Positions 21,430-33,120 of a stretch of 64,000 nt of DNA are shown piece by piece; position 1 is the first letter of the stretch; every line of letters begins with the position of its first letter. The notes beneath the pieces are model-generated. The model did not search any database and was not told the origin of the DNA. It saw only the letters and a program-made list of their open reading frames with translations. This stretch comes from Suillus spraguei (lineage: Eukaryota > Basidiomycota > Agaricomycetes > Boletales > Suillaceae): positions 19,792-83,791 of the forward strand of contig JABCPU010000298.1 of assembly GCA_016800925.1 (NCBI GenBank), given 5' to 3'. Position numbers and translations under genes: made by a program.

Positions 21430-21870
21430 CAGCGGACCATGGGCCCATGGTAGAAATATCCTCGTTCATGACGGATGGGCCGAGAGGAATATTATTCCCG
21501 ATGACAGCGGGTGGGCCCATGCAAGGAATATGTAGAGTAGATGAGTGGGCCGATGTACATGAATATCCGGTAGACGGATGGGCTGAGGTAGTTAGATATT
21601 ATGTAGATGGGTGTACCAAGGTAGATGTGTATCAGGTAGACAGGTATGTGAAGGGTACTTGTTATCACATACACGGGTGGGCCCAGACACATATTAGACG
21701 GTTGGGCCGAGAGTGTTATATAAAATATTGTATTAGACGGGTGGGCTGAGGGTGTTGTACAGTATATTATATCAGATGGGTGGGCCAAGGGTGGTATAAA
21801 ATATAGACGGGTGGGCCCATGTGTATGATAATTGTAGACATGGCGGAGCTGAGGTAGTTGCATATCATCT
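21430..21870 (+). repeat. GTGGGCC(G/C)A minisatellite, forward
   Basis: About ten to twelve units of roughly 35-45 bp, each with a GGGTGGGCCGA-type core and a variable AT-rich spacer such as TATATAAAATATTG. The reverse complement (TCGGCCCACCCGT) forms arrays at 28660-29160 and 29457-29760. Confidence 0.8.
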
Positions 21871-22512
21871 GACTGGACCTTCAGACCTCTGCAGCTAGCT
21901 TGCTAACCCTATGCATATCCTAGCCCACCCTGAGCACAGCTCACCCACCACTATGTCCGGACTTTCCCTCCTCTGACATCTGAGACTTCTGATCCTCATC
22001 AATGTCCTAAATACTTCCCCTTGGATCCATGGAGCTTCACTTCTCTGGTCCTCCACTCCTACACTCCTCCACTCCTCCCTTTCCAGACCTCCTATCTCCG
22101 GACCTGTCCTACCCCACCCTTGACATCCTGTGGATCATCTTTCCCCCTGGAGCTTCCCTCCTATCTTGCCCTGGACTGTGTCTGGCAGTCCGTCCTCCAT
22201 TCCATTCTACTTGGGACTTAACCCAGTAGTCTTACCTGTATTTCCTGTCCTCCGGAAATAGTTCCTGCGTGGTTGCCATGATCCTCCAGTAGTCCATCTG
22301 CGCACTATTGAGCAGTCTAGCCCTAGAGTTCCTCCAGAGTTCCCCTCTGGACTTCACTGGAACTCCCCCTCAGACTTCATGCAAAATTAGGGGCACATAC
22401 TTGTATAAGGGGCACAGCGCACGAGCGGAGGCCAAGCCCTTATGATTTAGTTATGACACTCCAGTGAGACCCCATGCAAAGCTGGAACGTCTGAGTAGCC
22501 TCTGGTTTTGCA
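21871..22512 (-). mobile_element. LTR-like fragment, family LC
   Basis: Read on the minus strand it begins TGTTACGGCCATGCAAAACC at 22512 and matches the plus-strand unit at 24684-25884. Shared parts include the GGGCTTGGCCTC segment and the ATCCACAGG-containing block. Its far end resembles L4 (AGCAAGCTAGCTGCAGAGG). Degenerate and non-coding. Confidence 0.55.
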
Positions 22513-23490
22513 TGGCCGTAACAGATTCGAGACAAAAAAGATATCTACCAAAAATGTGTGAATCAAATCTTTTGATTGCCTGACATTTGTCTGAGTCCTG
22601 AGTGCTGAATCCCAAGTGCCGAACCCCGAAATTGTGGACTACTGGGGTTCGGCACTCAGGATTTGGCACTTGGGACTCAGAAAAATGTGAGGCAATAAAA
22701 AGCTGAAACTCAAAACTCAAAACTTGAAACTTGCAAAAATGTATGTCATGTAAAATGCCTATTTCCTCACACAGTTCACCGAGTGTCAAGTACCAAGACC
22801 CGGGACCTGAATCACGAATTCCAGGCAATGTAACAAGTGCCAAGTGCCAGAACCCGACCCCCAAACTCCGAAACTTCAAACTTCAAACTTGAACCACACA
22901 AAATCTGTATCATGTAAATTTTCTATTTCCTTGCACAGTTCACCGAATGTCAAGTACTAAGACCCGGGACCCGAATCCCAAATTCCTGGCAGTGTAACAA
23001 GTGCCGAGTGCCGGAACACACCCCCGAACTCCGAAACTTACAACTTGAAACTTGAAACTCGCAAAGATGTCTAAGATGTAAATTTTCTATTTCCTTATAC
23101 AGTTCACCGAGTGTCAAGTACCAAGAACTGAGACCCAAATCCTGAATTCCTGGCAATGTAACAAGTGCCGAGTGCCAGACCTCGAACCCCAAAACTTGAA
23201 ACTTGAAACTCGCACAAATCTGTATCATGTAAAATTTCTATTTCCTTATACAGTTCACCAAGTGTCAAGTACCAAATCCTGGAACCCAAATCCTGAATTC
23301 CTGGCAATGTAACAAGTGCCTCGTGCCGGAACCCAAACCCTAAACCCTGAACCCCAAAATTTGAAAACTTGAAACTTGAAACTTGAAACTGTATGCCAGG
23401 GTTTTGGGTCCCAGGTCTCGGTACTTCACACTTTGTGAGTTTCAAGTTTTGGGTTTCAAGTTTTGGCACTCAGCACTCAGGACTCGGCAC
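22513..23490 (+). repeat. Satellite S2/S3 array, forward
   Basis: Begins with a unit containing AGATATCTACCAAAAATGTG (S3, also reversed near 28245-28270), then four S2 units near 22735, 22903, 23063 and 23223 (period about 160-168 bp). It ends in GGCACTCAGCACTCAG next to the inverted-repeat element. Open frames here are artefacts. Confidence 0.8.
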
Positions 23491-24660
23491 TCAGTGATTC
23501 AATAATTTGCTTCTGGCAGAGGTAACATTCATTGAAAAAAATTGTATATACATCTATCACTATGCAATTATGTCCACCTCCTCACAAGACCCTTTAACCT
23601 TCACCTCAACACCCAGTTCAATCTCGACCATCTTATCATGGATGCCCTCCTGTTGCTCCTCAATCATTTTTAAAGTTTTTCAATGTCTTATCATTGCATA
23701 AATGGCCAGCCCTGCTCAGACATCAACAGTAGTACACTCCCACATGTGTCATATGCAAAGGATCAGTTGTATATATGCCACAAATCTGATATGTCATGTA
23801 CAGGGATATTTCTACTGATAAGAAGCCTACATAATAATCAAGCTTGTGATAAGTGATCTGATGCGTGATTTACCTCTCATATATGTCCCTAATGATTTAT
23901 TTGAAGTTTTAGAAAGATCCATGAAGGACTGACTGAATGATAAGTAAAATGACATATGTGTGAAAAGTGACAATTGACATCTTTTTACACAAAGTCACAT
24001 TTATATATGGTACAGTTTAAATATTTCATTCAAAATATGTAAGATACATGTTAGACTACTAAAGGAACCTATACTGCATATTGCCCTGAGGTTGGAGGGT
24101 GGTGAAAGAGATGTGGTGTATATCTCAGTTGACCCAGCGTCAAAGTCCTACAACTGCCCAACTGACCATTTTCGATATTTTGGGACTTTGAACTTTCCCA
24201 CAGTCAATTTCTTATCTATTTCACTTCCTCAGCACTCAATTCTTGTTGGATGGTTTTATAAATTTAGATATATCATAGTGAATGTATTTTAAATCTACTC
24301 CAGGTGTCTGATTAATAAACTTTGATGTTTTGAAAGTATGGGCTCCTTATCAGTAGAAATAGTAAGCATTCACACTAGTTCAAAACTCCGGCCTATTTTA
24401 AGCTGATCCTTGTCATACAAAGCAAGTATATATGGTATTATAATGATATATGAAGAGGCTGTATTATTGATGCAAGAGTAAGATACTGAAAACATCAAAA
24501 GTGTGAGAAATGCAATTTTCTATGTTTTTGTTCTTGGATGTTGAGGTGAAGGTTAAAGGGTCTGGTGAGGAGGTTGGCATAATTGCATAGTAATTGATGT
24601 ATATACAAATTTTTTCAAGGAATGTTACCTCTGCCAGAAGCAAATTATTGAATCACTGAG
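23491..24660. mobile_element. Inverted-repeat element with about 124 bp terminal repeats
   Basis: The left arm (23491-23614) and right arm (24537-24660) are inverted copies. Shared blocks include GATTCAATAATTTGCTTCTG, CAGAGGTAACATTC and CCCTTTAACCTTCACCTCAA. The 0.92 kb interior is AT-rich with no recognisable protein. The flanking satellite sequence is itself in opposite orientation on each side (GGCACTCAG left, CTGAGTGC right), so a target duplication cannot be read. Possibly a MITE-like element or the centre of a larger palindrome. Confidence 0.7.
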
Positions 24661-24683
24661 TGCTGAGTGCCAAAACTCAAAAC

Positions 24684-25884
24684 TGTTATGGCCATGCAAA
24701 ACCAGAGGCAATTCAGAAGTTCCAGCTTTGCATGGGGTTGTACTGGAGGGTCATACTAATTCATGGGGGCTTGGCCTCAGCTTGTGCGCTGTGCCCCTTG
24801 CCTGAGTACATGCCCCTAATTTCATATGAAGTCCAAAGAGGAGTTCTTGTGAAGTCTGAGGGAGAACCTTGGAGGAACTCTTGGGCTGGATTGCTCCATA
24901 GAGCGCCAATAAACTTCTGGAGAAGTGTAGAAAACTATGCTGCAGGTAGGCAGAGATAGAGGTAAGACTACTGGGACAAGTCCCAAGTAGAATGGGTGAA
25001 GGGAAGACCACTGGATGAAGACTAGGGCAGGATTGGAGCAAGGCTCCAGGGGGAAATATGATCCACAGGAGGTCAAGGATAGGATAGGACAGGAACAAGA
25101 GGTCCGGAGATAGGAGGTCCAGAGGATGAGGAGTGGAGGAATGCAGAAATGGAGGAGTGGAGGAGTGGAGAAACAGAGGAGCGGTGTTACAGCTGTACGT
25201 ACCCCTATTCATTTTCCCTTTGTTTCCTTTGTATGATGTGTCACATGACTCTGACTCATATGCTCAACGCATCTGTACAACACATGCTTTCCTTATTAGG
25301 ATACGCAGTTATGATCTCACAGTTACTTGGTCTGTGCGCACATATTGGTCTATTTAAGCACGTTGTATTACGCTTGATACTTTACTTTAATCTTACTGGG
25401 TTTTACCTGGAATCTCCTTCGCTTAGGTCTCCAACCTAAGTCGTCTTGAATTGTCTCTAAGTCTAAGCACTCCTTAGTCTTAGTCTCTATTCTCGCGGAT
25501 ACCTCTTAGACTTGTCTTTGAGGCTGAACCCTTGATCGTACTCGGAAAGTGTTCCTTGTACTTTCACCTTGTCCTCTTCTGGACATTGTAAGAACTTCCC
25601 AGCAGACCGTCTGTGTCTTTTCACTGTCGCTGGTGACGCCACCCCAGTTCGTAACAGCAGAGCTCTGTGGATTTGGAGGGAAGTATTGCCCTACTATGGA
25701 GGAGTAGGTCCGGATATTATGTAAGGAAGGTACAGGCTACTACAGATGAAGTCCAGAGTAGAAACAAACAGAGGAAGACTACCAAAGGTAGAGCTGGAGG
25801 TGAACAGAGATAAAGACTGGAGTTCGGACAAAGTTTGGAAAGTATAATATGACAAAGGGTCAAAGGTCCAGCCTAGGGAATACT
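24684..25884 (+). mobile_element. LTR-like unit, family LC, split by a Gyp1 LTR
   Basis: Starts TGTTATGGCCATGC. It contains a GGCTTGGCCTCAGCTTGTGC segment clearly related to family L3 and to the inverted copy at 21871-22512. Interrupted at 25185-25656. The end is only approximate (about 25884). No coding potential recognised. Confidence 0.55.
25185..25656 (+). mobile_element. Solo LTR of Gyp1
   Basis: A 472 bp TGTTACAGCTGTACG...CAGTTCGTAACA, close to the LTRs at 18446, 43619 and (reversed) 6309 and 42681. The flanks AGCGG and GCAGA do not match, so the target duplication is lost or the locus was rearranged. Confidence 0.85.
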
Positions 25885-26400
25885 AATTTTACATGATATA
25901 CATTTTTGCGAGTTTCTGTCACATACCATATTTCACATCCCATCTCCACTATGATCTCTGGCCCTGATCTCCATATTTCCGGACCTCCGGCCCTCCCCAG
26001 CTAGCCTGCCAACCCTAAATTTGGGATTTGGGTCTCAGGTCTTGGTACTCAACACTCGGTGAACTGTGTAAGGAAATAGAAATCGTACATGATACAGATG
26101 TTTGCGAGTTTTGAAATTTCAAGTTTTGGGTCTCGGGCTTCAGCACTCAGCACTTCATACATTGCCAGGAATTCAGGATTTGGGTCTCAGGTCTTGTTAC
26201 TTGACAATTGGTGAACTGTGTAAGGAAATAGAAAATTTACATGATATACATTTTGTGAGTTTGAAGTTTTAAATGTGTGGATCAAATTCCTTTTATTGTC
26301 TCACATTTTTCTGAGTCCCAAGTGCAGAATCACGAGTGCCAAACCTCGAAATTGTGGACTACCAGATGTCAGAGTTCGGGGTTCAGCACTAAAAATGTGT
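25885..26400 (-). repeat. Satellite S2, reverse array
   Basis: Reverse complement of the S2 unit near 25888, 26084 and 26236 (TACATGATATACATTT and GGTGAACTGTGTAAGGAAAT). Contains the 103 bp L4 derivative at 25916-26018. Confidence 0.75.
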
Positions 26401-28120
26401 GGGTCAAAGTCTTTTTATTGCCTCACATTGATTCACACATTTTGAGTGCCGAACCCTGAACCCTGGCACCTGGCACTCAGGACTCGACACAAAATGTAAA
26501 GAATTTAAAACCTATCTGTTGAGTCACCTTGTGCCGGGTGCCGGGTAACAATGTGAAACATATCAATCCATACATCTTAAGTGCCGAACCCCGAATGCCG
26601 GCACCCAGGACTCGGGACTCATCACCATGTGAAAAATATTGATCTACATATTTTAAGTGCTGAACCCCAACCCCTGGCACCCAGGACTTAGAACAATGTG
26701 AGGCAATACAGAGATATTGATTCACATGTATTGAGTGCCAAACCCCGAACTCTGGCACCCGGCACTCGGGACTCGGGCCTTGGGACTCATAACAATGTGA
26801 AAGATATCAATGCACATATTTAGACACCAAACCCTGAACTCCGGCACCCGGCAGTCGGGAATCAGGACTCAGGCCTCATAATAATGTGAAAGATATTGAT
26901 CCACATATTTTAACACCGAACCCCAAACCCCAGCACCTGGAAGTTAGAACAATGTGAGGCAATCCAAAGATATTGATTTACACATGTTGAGTGCCGAACC
27001 CCGAACTCCGGCACCCAGGAGTTAGAACAATGTGAGGCAATACAAAGATATTGATTTACACATGTTGAGTGCCGAACCCCAAACTCCGGCACCCGGCACT
27101 CGGGGATCAGGATTCAGGACTCATAACAATGTGAAAGATATCAATCCACACATTTTATGTGCTGAACCCTGAACTCCGGCACCTGGGAGTTAGAACAATG
27201 TGAGGCAATACACAGATATTGATTTACACATGTTGAGTGCCGAACCCCGAACTCCGGCACCCGGCACTCGGGACTTGGGCCTTGAAACTTATAACAATGT
27301 GAAAGATGTCGATGCACATATTCTCACCAAACCCCAAACCCCGGCACCCGGGAGTTAGAAATATGTGAGGCAATACAAAGATATTGATTTACACGTGTGG
27401 AGTGCCAAACCCTGAACTTCGGCACCCGGCAGTTGGGAATCTGGACTCGGGACTCATAACCATGTGAAAGATATCGATCCACATATTTAACCACCCAACC
27501 CCGAACCCCAGCACCCGGGAGTGAGAACAATGTGAGTCAATACAAAGATATTGATGTACACATGTTGAATGCCGAACCCCGAACTGCGGCACCCGACACT
27601 CGGGACTCAGGACTTGGTACTCATAACAATGAGACAGATATCGATCCACATATTTTAACACTGAACCCCGAACACCACCACTTGTGAGTTAGAACCATGT
27701 GAGGCAATACAAAGTTGAGTCCCAAATTACGATCACTGAGTGCCAGGTTACCATGTGAGGCAATACAAAGATATTGATTTACACATGTCGAGTGCTGAAC
27801 CCTGAGCTCCGGCACCTGGGAGTTAGCACAATGTGAGGCAATACCATGATATTGATTTACACATGTTGAGTGCCAAACCCCGAGTGCCGGAGCTCAGGGT
27901 TCAGCAGTTAAAACAATGTGAAAGACCTCGATCCACATATTTTATGTGCCGAACCCCAAACTCCAGCACCCGGCACTCGGGACTCGGGACTTGGTACTCA
28001 TAATGTGAAAGATCTTGAGCAACATATTGTCAGTGCTGAACCCTGAACCCCGGCACCCAGCACTCGCGACTCGGGACTCAGAACAATGTGAGGCAATAGA
28101 CACCTATTGATCCACACATT
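26401..28120 (-). repeat. Dimeric satellite S1, long reverse array
   Basis: The same two alternating subunits as 18916-19560 but reversed: GAACAATGTGAGGCAATAC and CATAACAATGTGAAAGATATC. In the regular part the first recurs near 27026, 27193, 27361, 27528 and 27692, and the second near 27124, 27291, 27457 and 27624, giving a dimer period of 167 bp. Between them are GCCGAACCCCGAACTCCGGC-type spacers. No gene. Confidence 0.87.
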
Positions 28121-28655
28121 CTAAGTGCCAAACTCCGAACTCCGAAATCTGGTAGTCTACTATTTAGGGGTTCGCGGTTCGGTACTCGGGCTTTTGCACT
28201 TGAGACCGAAAACAATGTTAGGCAATAAAATGACTTTGATCCACACATTTTTGGTAGATATCTTTTTCATCTCAAATCTTGAATCTCGAGTGCCGAACCC
28301 CGAATCCCGAAATCTGGTAGTCTACAATTTCGGGGTTCGGTCCTCAGGACTCAGACACATGTCAGGCAACAACAAAACTTTGATCCACACATTTTTGGTA
28401 GATGTCTGTTTTGTCTCGAATCTCAAGTTTCTAGTTTCTAGTTTCAAGTTTGAATCTCCAGTTTTGAGTTCCTGGATTCAGGACTTGGCACCCGGCACCT
28501 GGCACCTCAATTATCGATGAATGTCAGACATGATGAATTCAGGTTTTCGTGCTTCAGGGTTTAGATTTTGGTGGTCAATGGTAGGTATATGCACTCATAG
28601 GGTGCATGTATCCTATGTGTTTGATTCTCTGGTGGCTACATCAGCTGTACGTCTT
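28121..28655 (-). repeat. Satellite S3 and degenerate edge of the repeat block
   Basis: Two copies of a unit ending CACACATTTTTGGTAGAT (near 28240 and 28385), the reverse of the unit at 22530. The repeat decays into unique-looking sequence after about 28520. Confidence 0.65.
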
Positions 28656-29456
28656 TATGATACATATCTAGGCCCACCCGTATATGTAATATATTTTACC
28701 TTGGCCCACCCGTCTATGTAAAATTTCCCCATGTCGGCCCACCCGTCTATGCAATAGATATTTTACTGCACCCTCAGCCCACCCGTCTATGTAATACACC
28801 CCACGTCGGCCTACCCATATATGTAATATTCTCTCACCTCGGCCCACCCGTATATGTAATATTCTCTCACCTCAGCCCACCTGTATATGTAATATTCTCT
28901 TACCTTGGCCCACCCATCTATGCAATAATATTTGCCTTGCATCTCTCTTCAGCCCAGCTGTCTATAATATCCTACTCTACATACTACCCGGATGGGCCCA
29001 CCCATCTCTGTCGGGGATGATATCCCCCTGGCCCATCCGTCAACATCAGAAATCATGTTTCCCTCAGCCCACCCGTCTCCATCGGAAATAATATTCCCCC
29101 CGGCCCATCCGTCAACATCGAGGATATACATAACCTCGGCCCATGGTCCGCTGGCCCGTCTTTGACGGGATATTATGTGGGTCGGGTGACCTGTATAGTA
29201 TGGAGTTTGTCACTGAAGGGGCTCCACGACGCTAGTTCCGGTGGTATCATCGCTGACTGCGGCAACTTACCGCTGACTCAGACGCTTGTTTCGCAAATAA
29301 GTTAGACTCGAACTTGACCATACTAAATAGGCATCCCCCTTTAGGGTCAAACACTCTTGTTCTTACAAGTGAAGCAGACTAGATGGAGCGCAAGACTAAC
29401 ATACTAGTTTAGGCAGTGGTTTATCTACAGCCCAAGCTAGGTTGTATCTTTACATC
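28656..29456 (-). repeat. CGGCCCACCCGT minisatellite followed by an L2-type LTR end
   Basis: About a dozen units of TCGGCCCACCCGTCTATGTA type with spacers such as AATATTCTC to about 29160. Then a unique segment (GACGGGATATTATGTGGGTC, GAGTTTGTCACTGAAGGGGC), an ACCGCT patch, and the same 130 bp end (GTATCTTTACA at 29456) as the L2 unit at 5658-6241. Confidence 0.7.
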
Positions 29457-29815
29457 GGCCCACCCATCTATGCAATAATATTTTCCTTGCATCTCTCTTC
29501 AGCCCAGCTGTCTATAATATCCTACTCTACATATTACCCAGATGGGCCCACCCATCTCCATCAGTGATGATATCCCCCTGGCCCATCTGTCAACATCAGA
29601 AATCATGTTTCCCTCAGCCCACCCATCTCTCCTGAAAATAAAATTCTCCCGGCCCACCCATCTCCATTGTAAATAATATTATCCCTGGCCCATCCATAAC
29701 ATCGAGGATATACATAACCTCAGCCCATGGTCCACTGGCCCGTCTTTGACGGGATATTATGTGGGTCGGGTGACCCGTATAGTACGGAGTTTGTCACTGA
29801 AGGGGCTCCCACTTT
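29457..29815 (-). repeat. Direct duplication of the preceding GGCCCACC block
   Basis: Repeats about 28909-29225 in the same orientation, including CCCATCTATGCAATAATATT, the GGGCCCACCCATCTC units and the closing GAGTTTGTCACTGAAGGGGC. It ends just before the Copia coding remnant. Confidence 0.8.
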
Positions 29816-29829
29816 GTCTTGGCCGCTAA

Positions 29830-31088
29830 ATGTGGACCCAATGGCAAGAAGCTAAAGCCATGCACTCACTTGTTGCAAATGGCCAATGTCAGCAATACAG
29901 GGTGGACTACTTCCAGACATTCGCACCTACAGCCAACATGAGCAGCATATGTACAGCCTTGACAATGGTAGCACAAAGGGACTGGGAGATTCACCAAGTC
30001 GATATCAAGAGTGCATACCTATATGCAACCATCCAGGAAGGAATATACATGAGGGTGCTGCCAGGGTATCTGAGAGAAGAGCAGCAGGGAAAGGTCTTGA
30101 AACTTAAAAGAAGCTTACCAGGACTCAAGCAGACAGGATTCGAGTGGGCAGAAGAGTTAGCCAGCACCTTCAAGGAACTTGGTTTCAGTCAATTGAAGGT
30201 AAATCAGGCAATCTATTTTAAACATACCTCAAAGGAGCATGTTGTTATCACCATGTCCATCAATGACATGGCTGTCACCACTACCCATATCTCCCATATC
30301 ACCCAGTTCAAGTCACAACTCCATCAATTTTTTGACATTTCAGACCTAGGAGAACTGAGCTGGTTGTTAGGCTTGAAGGTACCACAAGATAGGGTTGCAC
30401 ATACCATAATGCTTTCCCAGAAAGCATATGTGGGTACCATAGTCAAGTGTTTCCGTCTGGGACACACTAAGAGATCCAACACCTATGGACTAGACTACCC
30501 TATCCAAAGATCGGCTCCTTGATGTGCACCACAACAAGCACTCACCCCAATATTTCATTTGCAGTGGCAATGCTGTTGCAATTTATGCAAAGTCCTGGAC
30601 AGCCCCATTTGGAGGCCAAGGCCACAGATGACTTCAAGCTTACTTTGGGTCCTACAGATGAAGGGCTAGAGGCATACATGGATGCAAACTGGGCATCTCG
30701 GCCTCACAGGCATTCCATGAGTGGTTATATCATCCTCCTGAATGGTGGACCAGTGGCCTGGAGTGCACGAAAACAGCCATTAATTGCATTATCTACAGCT
30801 GAAGCTGAGTACATAGCACTCACTAGTGTTGTGCACAAGCTCCTCTACCTCAAGCTACTCTTGTGTGACAACCAAACAGCAATAGCTCTCACATTATCTG
30901 GAAAGTTTCACTCATGCATGAAGCATATTGACCTCAGGTACCATTTTGTCCATTTGCACATAAAGGACAGCATCTTCAAAATACTCTATTGCACTACTGA
31001 CAACAATCTAGCTGATGCCTTCACCAAGGCTTTGCCCCAACCTTGCCTGCAGAAGCTACGCACTCTTAAGGGACTGGTTTGCACTTGA
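29830..31088 (+). pseudogene. Ty1/Copia pol remnant: reverse transcriptase and RNase H
   Basis: The first part (to 30522) has the Copia RT blocks FQTFAPTANMSSICTALTM, IHQVDIKSAYLYATIQEGIY, GLKQTGFEWAEEL and LGELSWLLGL. The catalytic YVDD box reads SIND, so the first catalytic Asp is Asn. After a frame break, RNase H has AYMDANWASRPHRHSMSGY, LSTAEAEYIAL and the terminal NNLADAFTKALPQ. Gag, protease and integrase are absent. The stop is followed by a GAGGGGGAG purine tract at about 31087-31095. Confidence 0.9.
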
Positions 31089-31095
31089 GGGGGAG

Positions 31096-31640
31096 TGTTG
31101 GAGTCTGACCGATCTGAGAGTGAAGAAGCCAAAGGATCCAAGATGGGAATGAGCAGGAGAGGATAAGAGATGTGGTCTGACCATAAGCCTAAAGAGGCCA
31201 ATGGGGTGCAGCATGCTGACATCACCTGAGCCTCTGCAATATATGTCAAATGCTACCTATATTTTCTCATTGCTATTCCACTTACCATATAGTAGGCACT
31301 CTGGCGCAAAAACATCTCACTTCTTTCCAAGAGACTGAGATGTAAGTACCTAGTCACAAGTTGGGTACTTCAACTGTCAATAGAGCTCTTTCCAAGAGAC
31401 TGAGATTTGCCTTGTTATCTAGTCCTTTAGCATGCCTGCTCCCTCCCCATTCATCTCATAACTTCACAGGTACTAGCTATTGTAGAAGGTATAAGATGAT
31501 TTGGGGCAAGGTTTAATGCTGGTATTGGAATATTACTACATCCAAGCCTAAGTATGGTTGGTGAGGCATGAGATTGTTAAGCCTAATAAGGCTTACTAAT
31601 TGGGCTAACCAGGTGAATTTTTTTGAGGTTAAAGTTAATT
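31096..31640 (+). mobile_element. Probable 3' LTR of the Copia remnant (right end uncertain)
   Basis: Begins TGTTGGAGTCTGACC directly after the purine tract, the standard position of a Copia 3' LTR. A short repeat CTTTCCAAGAGACTGAGAT occurs twice (about 31323 and 31389). There is no second LTR copy in the window, so the right border is not determinable. Confidence 0.5.
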
Positions 31641-31889
31641 TGTGACAACTCATTGACACTCATAGTACTCGCTCTGAGTGACGTGACGTATTGGCGAGTG
31701 TGTCATTTGCTACATGTCGGGGACGCTCGCAACGCAATGTGGACAGCCGCTCTCCTCAGCAACACTGGGCAATGACATTCTAACAAGGTGGATTCATGGT
31801 ACGGGCTAGCCTCTAGGATCTCTGAGGTAAGTCAATCAACGTTTGCACCATTGGTAAACAAGCGAATTGTAAATTCCTGCCACCTGCCA

Positions 31890-32061
31890 GTATCAAATTC
31901 TTGTGCTCGCGATGACTCAGATCAACTACCTCATCATTGCTTTTTCGAGGGGGCGCATTTCATACGTGGCTAAGGCGCCCAACATTGTCATCACATGAGC
32001 TGGCAGATACTATATAATCGACTACTTAGTATCAGAGTATGATACTATTGTCCGGTAAACC
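31890..32061 (+). promoter_or_regulatory. Upstream block of aspartic protease copy 1, shared with copy 2
   Basis: Contains CTCGCGATGACTCAGATC, GCTTTTTCGAGGGGG and an ACTATATAAT TATA-like box about 50 bp before the ATG at 32062. The same blocks in the same order precede the second protease at 40160-40297, so the promoter was duplicated with the gene. Confidence 0.6.
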
Positions 32062-33120
32062 ATGTCCCTCGCTGCATCCTTTTTGATACTTTCCCTGGCT
32101 TTGTCAATCACAGGATCGCCACTTGAAGTTCGCAAATTTCTCTATCACCCTGCCCCTTACCAGGAGGCTAAACTTCCCGAATGGCACTATTAGTAACTTC
32201 TTGCAGCGCGATAAAGCCCGTGTGGCGGCCTTGCGGGGCTACAATGCGCATGGTCAACGTGCTGAGAACGTTCCTGTGACAAACAGTCATTTTGATTGGA
32301 CCGTACAAGTTGGCGTTGGCAACCCCCCCACAACCTGTTAGTTCAACACAGAGACAACATGCGTCTGCTAATGCATTATTGAAGACAACTTGGTCGTCGA
32401 CTCCGGCAGCTCGATCACATGGGTTGGCGCCTCCAAAACATATGTGAAAACCGTCACTAGTGTCCCCACTGGCATCGCTGTAAGGGAAAGATCTGGTGCT
32501 GGTAACTTTCAAGTTGCGTCCTTCTTCCAAGGTATGACATACAACACTATCATAAGTTGAAAACTGGGTTACCTACGATTATCTGTAGGAATGATTTACC
32601 GCGATACCTTCACTCTCGGTGATGGGCTCACCGTCACCAATTTCCAACTCGCTGTTGCTTCTACTTTCTGAGGCCTCGATCCAGGTGAAGACGGTTATTT
32701 TGGCATCGGGCCTAGAGCCTTGTCAGTCCTATCTATGCCACTTGCCCCGCATGACACGATCCCGACTTTCACTGACGGCCTGTATGACCAGTACAATGCC
32801 CTACAGCCCTTAAACTTTCATATTGAGGGCGTACGTCAATTCTATTAGCCCTCTCACCCCTTGTTCACCATTTTGCACAGCGACTCTTCAGTCTCACGCC
32901 CAACGCCCAAATCTGGCCTCGTTCTTCCCCGAGGTTCAATCCCACTCTTGATCCCGATAACATATATCTCGTCGTTATGGACCTTGGCTTACCCACTGGC
33001 ACAGGGCTTGACTTTAGTATTGGCTACACATTTATGCAGCGCTTCTACACTGTGCTTAATGGCTCCCGCCAACGTATCGGTTTTGCCCCAACTCAGTTCA
33101 CTGATGCCACCACCAACTAA
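32062..33120 (+). pseudogene. Polyporopepsin-like aspartic protease (A1), copy 1, broken
   Basis: Starts with a signal peptide-like MSLAASFLILSLALSITGSP. One extra base near 32130 shifts the frame. The propeptide continues as RRLNFPNGTISNFLQRDKAR, then NVPVTNSHFDWTVQVGVGNP. An intron of about 48 nt ending ATTGAAG precedes the first active site VDSGSSITWVGA, which is intact. A second intron follows at about 32532-32588. A TGA interrupts STF*GLDPG near 32669. After IPTFTDGLYD the sequence jumps to YNALQPLNFHIEG, so roughly 100-130 residues carrying the second catalytic Asp are deleted. The C-terminus IYLVVMDLG...FMQRFYTVLNG is recognisable. Secreted endopeptidase family by homology, but not functional here. 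Confidence 0.88.

Noticed and set aside
21492..21863. Frames of 100-123 codons across the GGGCC minisatellite
   Set aside because: Products are just translated tandem repeats.
18916..28520. Regularly spaced repeats that could be mistaken for a CRISPR array
   Set aside because: Units are 80-180 bp, diverged and continuous without unique equal-length spacers, and the surrounding genes are fungal. They are satellites.
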